From Pacificibacter marinus (GTDB taxonomy: Bacteria > Pseudomonadota > Alphaproteobacteria > Rhodobacterales > Rhodobacteraceae), in the NCBI RefSeq assembly GCF_900109555.1, contig NZ_FNZV01000005.1, positions 1 through 64,000 of the forward strand: a DNA stretch of 64,000 bases, in the 5' to 3' direction. Made by a program: the position numbers and the translations under genes. Below the pieces are notes generated by a model. The model was not told the DNA's origin, made no database searches, and worked only from the letters and a program-made list of their open reading frames with translations. Below are positions 26,325 to 33,245 of the stretch, one piece after another (positions within the stretch are counted from its first letter, which is position 1; every line of letters begins with the position of its first letter).

Positions 26325-27167
26325 CTACGCGCCAGTCACGCCCAAGTTTTCGCAGACCGCTTTGGACAGATGCGGTTTGTTGAGCGTGTAGAAATGCAAA
26401 TCTTCAACGCCCCCAGCAATTAGTTTTTCGCACATGTCAGTGGCCAGATTGATCGACAGTTGTTCGGCATCTGCGCCCGCTTTGGCATAAAGATCATCCA
26501 AATGGGTGGGCACGGGCGTGCCGCAACTTTGTGCGAATTTTTTCACACCATTCCAGCTGCCGATCGGCAGGATACCGGGTAAAATTTTGCCAGTGATGCC
26601 CGCAGCTTCAGCGCGGTCCCGAAAACGGAAAAATGTATCAGGGTCGAAAAAGAACTGCGTGATCGCACTGTCTGCACCCGCATCAAATTTCCGTTTGAGA
26701 AATTTTACGTCTGCATTTTCATCGGCGGCTTCTGGGTGTGGGTCAGGATAGGCGCCCACGCGCAGTTTGAATTTACCTGTCTCAGACAAGGCTTCGATCA
26801 ATTCAATTGAGTTGGCAAAGCCATCAGGGTGGGGGGTAAAGCCGCCCGCGCCTTTGGGGGGATCGCCGCGCAAGGCCACGATTTCGGATACGCCTGCCGC
26901 ATGGTATGCGTCTGCAATGGCCAGTGTTTCGGCTTTGGTCGCATCGACACAGGTGAGGTGCGCCGCCACATTTAGCCCGAATTTCTTGTGCAGCAACTCA
27001 ACCGCTTCGTGGGTCAGTGTGCGCGTTGTGCCGCCTGCGCCGTAGGTCACAGACACAAAGCCGGGTTTGAGATCATGCAGCGCATTGACCGTTTCAAACA
27101 GACCAAAGGTGGCCGCCATGTTCTTTGGTGGAAAGAACTCGAATGAGATATTTGGCGTTTTGGTCAT
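26325..27167 (-). CDS. metF: 5,10-methylenetetrahydrofolate reductase
   Basis: A 280-residue FAD-dependent TIM-barrel enzyme that makes 5-methyltetrahydrofolate for methionine synthesis. Family blocks are SFEFFPPKN at the N-terminus (catalytic Glu), SVTYGAGGTTR, VALRGDPP and QFFFDPD. AAGGA upstream supports the ATG at 27167; the frame beginning at 27242 crosses the shared promoter. It is divergent from a LysR gene that is probably its regulator. Confidence 0.95.
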   Translation of the reverse strand: MTKTPNISFEFFPPKNMAATFGLFETVNALHDLKPGFVSVTYGAGGTTRTLTHEAVELLHKKFGLNVAAHLTCVDATKAETLAIADAYHAAGVSEIVALRGDPPKGAGGFTPHPDGFANSIELIEALSETGKFKLRVGAYPDPHPEAADENADVKFLKRKFDAGADSAITQFFFDPDTFFRFRDRAEAAGITGKILPGILPIGSWNGVKKFAQSCGTPVPTHLDDLYAKAGADAEQLSINLATDMCEKLIAGGVEDLHFYTLNKPHLSKAVCENLGVTGA

Positions 27168-27216
27168 GTTGATCGTCCTTAGATGAGTTGGACATCTTGT
27201 GTCATGTTGCGCCATG

Positions 27217-27229
27217 TGAGACAAATTCA
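27217..27229. promoter_or_regulatory. Candidate MetR operator 1
   Basis: TGAGACAAATTCA matches the MetR consensus TGAA-N5-TTCA at all but one of the eight specified positions. It lies between metF and the LysR gene. Confidence 0.5.
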
Positions 27230-27247
27230 TAGTTCTCAACATTATTA

Positions 27248-27260
27248 TGAATGGCGCTCA
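27248..27260. promoter_or_regulatory. Candidate MetR operator 2
   Basis: TGAATGGCGCTCA matches TGAA-N5-TTCA with one difference and lies 31 bp from the first site, immediately before the LysR start codon, as expected for autorepression. Confidence 0.5.
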
Positions 27261-27263
27261 CAT

Positions 27264-28169
27264 ATGCATTTGGAATTCCGCCACCTGCGCACGATCAAAG
27301 CGATTTTTGAAGAGGGCGGCTTGGCCCGCGCGGCAGATCGTTTGAATATCACGCAGTCTGCGCTGTCGCATCAGGTCAAAGGGCTTGAGGATCAGGCTGG
27401 TGTGGAATTGTTCGTGCGTCGCTCAAAACCGTTAAAATTGTCGGCTGCGGGCATGAAATTGCTGCGCTTGGCGGAAGATGTGCTGCCACGGATTGAAGCG
27501 ATTGAAGCAGAGTTTCGCGGGATTGAAGACGGCACCAAAGGGCGGCTTCATATCGCGATTGAATGCCACGCCTGTTTCGATTGGTTGTTGCCCGTGCTTA
27601 ATCAGTTCCGCAAAGCTTGGCCTGATGTGGATGTGGATATCCGACTGCGGCTGGCCTTTGGCGCGATGGCGGCGCTGGAAAAGGAAGATGTCGATTTGGT
27701 GATCTCATCGGATCCTGATGTGCCCACAGGTGTCACTTATATTCCGCTGTTTGATTATTCGCCGATGTTTGTGTGTTCCAGCAAAAACCATTTGGCGACA
27801 CGTGAGTATGTTGAGGCCGAAGATTTTGTGGACCAGACATTGTTCACCTATCCCATGGACCGAGCCCGTTTGGATGTGTTCAAAGAACTGCTGACGCCCG
27901 CAGGTGTTTCGCCTGCTGCCGTGCGCCAAGTTGAATTGACCGATGTGATTATGATGCTTGTTGCGTCCAATCGCGGTGTAGCGGTGTTGCCCGATTGGGT
28001 GATGCGCGACATTCGTGACAGCGATGAATATGCCGTTTTGCCCCTGACAGCACGCGGGAAAACGCGCCGTTTGTACGCCGCAGTGCGTGATGATGATGTA
28101 TCGAAACCCTATATGGCGCATGTCATTCGCATCGCAAAAACCGAGGCCGTGAAACTTCAACGGGGTTAA
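27264..28169 (+). CDS. metR: LysR-family regulator, MetR-like
   Basis: A 301-residue LysR protein. The N-terminal winged helix-turn-helix reads RHLRTIKAIFEEGGLARAADRLNITQSALSHQVKGLE, and the remainder is the periplasmic-binding-like effector domain. The start and the phrase LEFRHLRTI are typical of MetR, which senses homocysteine and controls met genes. It is divergent from metF with two MetR-like sites between them. The ATG at 27264 has only a weak ribosome-binding site, but the frame from 27183 would cover the operators. Confidence 0.85.
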   Translation: MHLEFRHLRTIKAIFEEGGLARAADRLNITQSALSHQVKGLEDQAGVELFVRRSKPLKLSAAGMKLLRLAEDVLPRIEAIEAEFRGIEDGTKGRLHIAIECHACFDWLLPVLNQFRKAWPDVDVDIRLRLAFGAMAALEKEDVDLVISSDPDVPTGVTYIPLFDYSPMFVCSSKNHLATREYVEAEDFVDQTLFTYPMDRARLDVFKELLTPAGVSPAAVRQVELTDVIMMLVASNRGVAVLPDWVMRDIRDSDEYAVLPLTARGKTRRLYAAVRDDDVSKPYMAHVIRIAKTEAVKLQRG

Positions 28170-28277
28170 TGGCCCGATTTTGCCCTAAACTTCCTATAAA
28201 ACTACCCTTGCGCCCCTTGGCAGCGCGGGCCCTTGTGCGTATACGCAGCACTTGAACATCTTCGGAGCCGGATACCC

Positions 28278-29066
28278 ATGCTAGGCAGTGCAAACCAAAA
28301 CGTCATGATCAAGGCCACGCGCGCCGCTGGTCGCTCTCTTGTCAAAGACTTTCGTGAGGTCGAGAACCTCCAAGTGTCCTCAAAAGGGGCAGGGGACTTT
28401 GTTTCCAAAGCGATCATCAGCTCTGAGACCATCATGCGCGACATGCTGGTCGAAGCGCGTCCAACTTATGGCTGGCTTGGCAAAGACGGCAAAGAAGTTG
28501 AAGGCGCTGACCCGACCCGCCGCTGGATCGTTTCTGGCTTGGACGGAGTGACCAACTTTTTGCACGGTCTGCCGCATTGGGCAGTGTCCGTCGCTCTTGA
28601 ACACAAAGGTGAAATCGTATCTTGCGTTGTGTTTGATCCAGCCAAAGGCGAATTGTTCTGGGCTGAAAAAGGCGCGGGCGCTTGGATGAACGACACGCGT
28701 ATTCGCGTTTCTGGTCGCACCAAGCTTCATGAGGGATTGTTTGCGACAGGTTTGCCAAATGGTGGTCAATCTGATTTGCCTGACACCTTGCGTGATCTTG
28801 CTCGCATCTTGCCCGCTTGTGCCGGTGTACGTCGCTGGGGTGCTGCGTCACTTGATCTGGCATTTGTTGCAGCCGGTCGTTTCGATGGCTACTGGGAGCG
28901 TCGCATGAAACCTTGGGATATCGCGGCTGGTTTGCTTTTGGTCAAAGAAGCGGGCGGTTTCGTCGAGCCAATCGTGAAAACAAACAACATGGTCGATGAT
29001 GGCGAAGTGATCTGTGCCAATGAGGCGCTGTTTGATCGGTTTGCTACGATTATTCGCTCAGCTTAG
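28278..29066 (+). CDS. Inositol monophosphatase-family protein with degenerate active site
   Basis: A 262-residue protein with clear IMPase fold features: KGAGDFVSKA, RRWIVSGLDGVTNFLHGLPHWAVSVALEHKGE split across the core, GAWMNDTRIRVSG and MKPWDIAAG. Key metal and catalytic positions are replaced. The Glu-Glu after the LG loop is K69-D70, the DPLDGT motif is SGLDGV (first Asp is Ser86), and the Asp of the family's VT-x-A-D motif is Ile46. Asp89 and the PWD Asp remain. It is likely non-catalytic or has altered chemistry. GGAG precedes the ATG at 28278. A terminator follows. It contrasts with the intact IMPase at 44781. Confidence 0.88.
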   Translation: MLGSANQNVMIKATRAAGRSLVKDFREVENLQVSSKGAGDFVSKAIISSETIMRDMLVEARPTYGWLGKDGKEVEGADPTRRWIVSGLDGVTNFLHGLPHWAVSVALEHKGEIVSCVVFDPAKGELFWAEKGAGAWMNDTRIRVSGRTKLHEGLFATGLPNGGQSDLPDTLRDLARILPACAGVRRWGAASLDLAFVAAGRFDGYWERRMKPWDIAAGLLLVKEAGGFVEPIVKTNNMVDDGEVICANEALFDRFATIIRSA

Positions 29067-29094
29067 ACTTTAGCTCAATTTGGGCAACGATTTT

Positions 29095-29124
29095 AATGCG
29101 CACCTTTTACATAGGTGCGCATTT
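29095..29124. terminator. Bidirectional intrinsic terminator
   Basis: An 11-bp perfect stem, AATGCGCACCT with AGGTGCGCATT, 7-nt loop, T-runs on both strands. It separates the convergent IMPase-like and rhomboid genes. Confidence 0.85.
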
Positions 29125-29189
29125 TGCGTTTGTAGCTTGTCGATTTTGATTCAATTTTGAATAAACTCAGACGGGTCTATTCTTGTGGG

Positions 29190-29939
29190 TCAGCGTTTTC
29201 TACGTCGTTTGACAGCAGGGATAGATGTTTTGACAAACTCGTATCTGGCCACAGGATTATCTGGCAGACCAAATGTTCTGTCCCAATACTGTCGCCCACC
29301 AAGGGCCAGCCAGCGGGGGTAAATGATAATAAGCCCGGCTGCGAATCCCCCCAAATGCGCCAAATAGGCGACGCCGCCTTGTGCGGTTCCTGAAAATCCA
29401 CCTAGAATTTGTATGGTGAACCACAGCCCCAGCATGACCCAAGCCGGCACAGGGATAACTTTGAAAAATATAATGAAAATCAAAAGGACGTCGATCTTGG
29501 CCTTGGGGTATAAAAGTAAATACCCCCCCATGACGCCAGCAATCGCACCAGAGGCCCCAACCATAGGCACGCGCGCGCTGGTTCCGACCAAATACTGCGC
29601 AAGTCCGGCGATCACACCACAAAAAATGTAGAAGCCCAGATACTTTGCGTGTCCCATTTCATCTTCTAAATTGTCGCCAAATATCCATAAAAACAACATG
29701 TTGCCCGCTAAATGCATAAATCCAGCGTGCATGAACATCGATGTAAAAAATGTATAGGCCCCCTCGCCAGAGGACACCCGTGCAGGCACCAATGCCCAGC
29801 TGGCATAAATGTCAGATATGGTGGTCTCATTGCCAAATGCGGGCAGCATCGCCATGAACACTGCGATGTTTATCGTCATGATCGCATAGGTCACATAGGC
29901 GGGGCGGAGGGACGGGTTGTGGTCACGAATTGGAAACAT
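29190..29939 (-). CDS. Rhomboid-family intramembrane serine protease
   Basis: A 249-residue polytopic membrane protein with about six helices. The oxyanion/loop signature is HAGFMHLAGNMLFLWIFGDNLED, the catalytic Ser130 is in VGASGAIAGVMGGY, and the catalytic His195 is in YLAHLGGFAAG. It cleaves membrane proteins within the bilayer. The second ATG (29939) is preferred because AAGGGT sits about 6 nt upstream. The C-terminal tail is cytoplasmic and Arg/Lys-rich (AVKRRRKR). Its substrate is unknown. Confidence 0.93.
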   Translation of the reverse strand: MFPIRDHNPSLRPAYVTYAIMTINIAVFMAMLPAFGNETTISDIYASWALVPARVSSGEGAYTFFTSMFMHAGFMHLAGNMLFLWIFGDNLEDEMGHAKYLGFYIFCGVIAGLAQYLVGTSARVPMVGASGAIAGVMGGYLLLYPKAKIDVLLIFIIFFKVIPVPAWVMLGLWFTIQILGGFSGTAQGGVAYLAHLGGFAAGLIIIYPRWLALGGRQYWDRTFGLPDNPVARYEFVKTSIPAVKRRRKR

Positions 29940-30103
29940 AAGCATACCCTTGGCGCAGCATGGTTTGAGGTCAAGCCCAAAGCCGAAAACTTGCGCTTCT
30001 TCGTGTCGAAAACCTCTTGGCTCTTGTGGCCGAAGCGCTTAAACAACAAAGCGTTGCAAACTGGTTCGATAATACACCAATATCGACTGGAACGTAGCAG
30101 GTC

Positions 30104-30189
30104 GCGGGCGTGATGGAATGGTAGACATACCAGACTTAAAATCTGTTGGGCGTATGCCCGTGTGGGTTCGACTCCCACCGCCCGCACCA
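30104..30189 (+). tRNA. tRNA-Leu (TAA)
   Basis: An 86-nt class II tRNA: acceptor GCGGGCG/CGCCCGC, anticodon TAA at 30137-30139, long variable arm TGGGCGTATGCCCGT, T arm GTGGG-TTCGACT-CCCAC, discriminator A and encoded CCA. Prophage debris starts beyond its 3' end, so it may have been an attachment site. Confidence 0.95.
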
Positions 30190-30585
30190 TTTAAATAAAG
30201 TATCATATTGATTTTATATACTTTTTGTTTTGTGGGGCTTCTCCACCCCACTTTAATCCCCACTCTGAATTGAAAACACTAGGCTGATATCTTCGACTTT
30301 GAAGACAGGTCGTGCGCCCTCATACGATACGTACCTGGGAATCGGTTTGTTGTGGACCATTCCATAAAAGGTGTCGCTCGGGGTTTATTTGATGCAGATT
30401 ATTCGGCCCATGGGCATATCCTTTTGAACTTCGCTTTGTGTTCATCAAGGAATTGAATTTTACTTTCGCCGGTGTCGCGGTTTGTCGACACTTTGATGTC
30501 GCTTGCGGCCGCGCAAGGCTTGGGCCAAGACGCCGAAGACGATCTTTGGGATGGGATCATCGAGCGGATGTGATGACCGACCTTG
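30190..30585. other. Gene-poor region with phage fragments downstream of tRNA-Leu
   Basis: It contains a short hairpin (GTGGGG...CCCCAC, 30231-30251), a minus-strand fragment around 30280-30410 reading FYGMVHNKPIPRYVSYEG that weakly resembles an excisionase helix-turn-helix, and a plus-strand fragment at 30457-30573. No intact gene is seen. Confidence 0.5.
30457..30573 (+). pseudogene. C-terminal fragment of a probable phage tail-assembly gene
   Basis: An open stretch of 38 codons ends in TGA at 30571, bounded upstream by an in-frame TGA at 30454. It reads SLAAAQGLGQDAEDDLWDG near its end, an acidic tail like those of small phage tail proteins encoded before the tape-measure gene. The downstream tape-measure remnant supports this. 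It is probably a remnant. Confidence 0.35.
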
Positions 30586-30975
30586 TCAGTGATGCGTGGC
30601 TCTCAGTTTTGATTCTGCAACGGCAACCTCTTGCATCATCTTTTCTAGAACTTCGGGGCATTTGGAGAGATCACTGATGCTGTTCCCGGTCTCGAGCTCG
30701 CTTTGGTAAATCCCGTTATACTGCTGCAGCCCGGCGTCACTGTCTTGATGAAGTTCCCTGAGAGATGCAATTGCGATATCTCGATGCATGATCCAAAGGC
30801 CACCGAACCCCTGTTTCATGGTGCTTTCGCACTGTGCCAAGGCAGAAACATAGGTTGTTACGGCGGCGTCGGCGGTCCGTATCGCGGCGGCGCGCTTGTG
30901 TGAGTTCGCCTCCAGCGCCAGAGCCGGAAATGGAATGGCTGCCAGTGAAGCCGTTATAAATATTTTAAAATTCAT
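30586..30975 (-). CDS. Hypothetical exported protein
   Basis: A 129-residue protein with a signal peptide (MNFKIFITASLAAIPFPALALEA, cleavage near 21). The mature part is helical and has two cysteines (in AQCEST and SKCPEV) that could pair in the periplasm. I do not recognise the family. It lies antisense between two prophage fragments, so it may be cargo inserted in the prophage or a phage-borne extra gene. Confidence 0.6.
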   Translation of the reverse strand: MNFKIFITASLAAIPFPALALEANSHKRAAAIRTADAAVTTYVSALAQCESTMKQGFGGLWIMHRDIAIASLRELHQDSDAGLQQYNGIYQSELETGNSISDLSKCPEVLEKMMQEVAVAESKLRATHH

Positions 30976-30988
30976 GTGGGGTCCTTAA

Positions 30989-31640
30989 ATGGCGACAGAT
31001 TTTGATAAGCTAGTCGTGCAGCTGTCGGCTGACATCAAAGGCTAAGAGCGCAATATGCGCAAGGCCATGGGTGTGACCAGCAAGCAAGCTGGCGCAATTG
31101 TGAAGCGCTGGGATTCTACAAATAAGAAAATGGATCAGATCGGGCGCAACATGTCCCGTTCGATCATAGCACCTCTTTCTGGAATTTCTGTGGCCCTATC
31201 CATTCGTGAAGTGACGTAATACGCTGATGCCTGAAGGCGAGCTGACATCGGACAAGGTGTTCAAGGCCATTTTGGCCGCGCAGCCAAAAGTTGAAAAAGC
31301 CTTTGCCACAACCAACGCGACCATCGCGGACGGTGTGACCAGGGTCAACAATGCGTTCACGCAATACATCGGCCAGACGGATGCGGGGCTGAGTGCGACG
31401 CAGCGCCTTGTCGGTGGTTTGACGGCGTTGGCGGATGATTTGACACCATCGCGGATGCCGCACTCAAGGTCGCGTCTTTGATTGCGGGCGCATTAGTAGG
31501 CTGGTCGATTGTGGGCTTGATCGCCAAACTTGGCCTCGCCACATACTCTGCGCTTAAGTTTGCCTCGGTCATTCGCGCGGCTGCCAGTCTATCAGGGGGG
31601 GGGCGGCGCTTGAGCCATTCTATCGGATGCTGTGTGCGCA
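30989..31640 (+). pseudogene. Phage tail tape-measure protein, degraded
   Basis: ATG at 30989 opens MATDFDKLVVQLSADIKG and then hits TAA where homologous proteins have a Tyr codon. The same frame continues ERNMRKAMGVTSKQAGAIVKR to SGISVALSIREV and stops again at 31217. A second frame from 31227 (TSDKVFKAILAAQPKVEKAF...) and a third after 31440 (DTIADAALKVASLIAGALVG) carry later tape-measure pieces with a hydrophobic segment. Nonsense mutations, frameshifts and a probable large internal deletion show it is dead. Tape-measure proteins set tail length in siphophages. Confidence 0.8.
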
Positions 31641-31669
31641 TGAACGGCGGTTTTCCACACACGGGTCAA

Positions 31670-31693
31670 AGACCATCCCTGACAGGATGGTCT
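31670..31693. terminator. Intrinsic terminator between prophage remnant and oxygenase
   Basis: A 9-bp perfect stem, AGACCATCC with GGATGGTCT, 6-nt loop, followed on the plus strand by GGTTGCTTTT and on the minus strand by TTG. It could serve either side. Confidence 0.65.
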
Positions 31694-31713
31694 GGTTGCT
31701 TTTGATCGTTGGG

Positions 31714-32844
31714 TTAAGACGTTTTCGCTATTGAGATCTCTTTTTCTAGCAAACGTAGGCGTGAAAAGAATTCACCGCGATCCACGTAACATCCGTGCAG
31801 ATGGCGGAAACCTGTCGAGGGATCAAACGAGTCACGTCCATGAAGGACACGCCGATTGTCAAAAACCACCATTTCACCCGCTTTCAATCTAAAGTTAATG
31901 CGGTATTTTGGGTCCCGTGTCTTCGCCATATAGGCACGATAGGCGCGGTAGTAGGCTGGCATGATCTTGGCTGACATGTCGAAAATCCCTGCCAAATGCG
32001 CGTTATAACGGATTTCGATCACATGGCCGAATGCACCCAGTGTGATCACGGGCCGATGGACTTTTATATCTGCGTCATGGTCGGAGAAACGGAAAGGGAT
32101 GGGGGTTTCGCAGAGCAGGCGAAACGCTTCTGGATCTTCTGCGCGAAGATCTTCTGCCATGGCAAAACCATCAGCAAACAGCGACCCGCCGCCTTTTGCT
32201 TCATTGGCCAAACAATGCAGGAACTGGTAGCCGGGAGGCACCTCTTGATTGGGTAAGTCTGTGTGGAGCGGCAAGGCGACAGATGTGTAGGCAAGGTTGT
32301 TTGGGTCTGGCTTATTGATAACTTCGAATGTGGTGCCAAAATTCGTAGTCCGTAAAAATCCGATCCGCTCAGCCACATCAATGCCTGCGTCTATGCGGTC
32401 TTGCAGGTGTTCAACAATTGTCAGTCCAAAAGTGGCGGTATCTCGCATCCATGTGTTCAATGCCTGATCGTCGGTCATAATTGTTGCTGATATATGGCGC
32501 GGGATGCCTAAGATACCCAAATCTGCGCGCCAAAGTTGCGCTGAAACGTCCCCTGCGTCATCAGTGCGACGGCCTGGACGATGGGCGCTCATCAGAGCAA
32601 TTGGCATGTGGCTGACATGTGCGTCTTCGTATTCCAACACCGCGAAATCACCGTCGAGGGCGGCTGAGATCAGCACCGGAGTTTCATCGATAGCTAAGAG
32701 GTCTAGTAAGCGCTCATGTGTTTCGGGGTGCAGTCCAGATGGGCAGTTATCGCGCAACCAAATGGTTGGAAAATGCGTTATAGTGCCGTCTGTCCACGTC
32801 ACGACAAGCATGTCGGTTTGAACCGTAAAGTGCGGTGCAGTCAT
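31714..32844 (-). CDS. Gamma-butyrobetaine hydroxylase-like 2-oxoglutarate oxygenase
   Basis: A 376-residue Fe(II)/2-oxoglutarate dioxygenase. The N-terminal GBBH-like domain (DUF971 type) is seen as VTWTDGTITHFPTIWLRDNCP, and the TauD/TfdA catalytic domain follows. The iron facial triad is H-x-D in LPLHTDLPNQ and the distal His in NRRVLHGRDSF; the co-substrate Arg is near GFRHLHGCYVDR. In this family gamma-butyrobetaine is hydroxylated to carnitine, but trimethyllysine and other betaines are also substrates. The ATG at 32844 is chosen over 32865; neither has a strong ribosome-binding site. No carnitine catabolic genes are adjacent. Confidence 0.88.
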   Translation of the reverse strand: MTAPHFTVQTDMLVVTWTDGTITHFPTIWLRDNCPSGLHPETHERLLDLLAIDETPVLISAALDGDFAVLEYEDAHVSHMPIALMSAHRPGRRTDDAGDVSAQLWRADLGILGIPRHISATIMTDDQALNTWMRDTATFGLTIVEHLQDRIDAGIDVAERIGFLRTTNFGTTFEVINKPDPNNLAYTSVALPLHTDLPNQEVPPGYQFLHCLANEAKGGGSLFADGFAMAEDLRAEDPEAFRLLCETPIPFRFSDHDADIKVHRPVITLGAFGHVIEIRYNAHLAGIFDMSAKIMPAYYRAYRAYMAKTRDPKYRINFRLKAGEMVVFDNRRVLHGRDSFDPSTGFRHLHGCYVDRGEFFSRLRLLEKEISIAKTS

Positions 32845-32890
32845 TGGGTATCCAATTCGTTTCATAGTGAGAAATGTTTGTTGTCACAGC

Positions 32891-33040
32891 TCAGCTATGG
32901 GGCGGAGGCCACCATTCTAGCGTTTTCCCATAGGGCGTCCCCATGGCCCGCTGTCCCAACTCCACATATGAAACACCTGTCACCATGGTCTGACCCATAG
33001 GGTGGTAACCTTGTGTCGGCAAGCTCTGATACAGGGCCAT
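32891..33040 (-). CDS. Possible small ORF upstream of the oxygenase
   Basis: A 49-codon frame starting MALYQSLPTQGYHPMGQTMV and ending in the Pro-rich WWPPPHS, 46 bp before the oxygenase start and in the same direction. AAAGGG directly abuts the ATG, which is too close for normal spacing. It may be a decayed gene end or a leader peptide. I do not recognise it. Confidence 0.25.
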   Translation of the reverse strand: MALYQSLPTQGYHPMGQTMVTGVSYVELGQRAMGTPYGKTLEWWPPPHS

Positions 33041-33245
33041 CCCTTTGAGATAAACACGGCAAAGTGGTTTGTTATCGAAACAAAGGCATTACTAACCAAA
33101 GCGGACCTTTGACTAGAAAGGTTTAACCGCAGTTTTTCCTACCTAGCGGTCATCATTCGCATGCAAACGGCTATATGGCTGACAGCGTCGCATTGACCTG
33201 ACGTGTTTCTATCCATGCGCATCTGCATCTTTGGCATGTGGAGCG

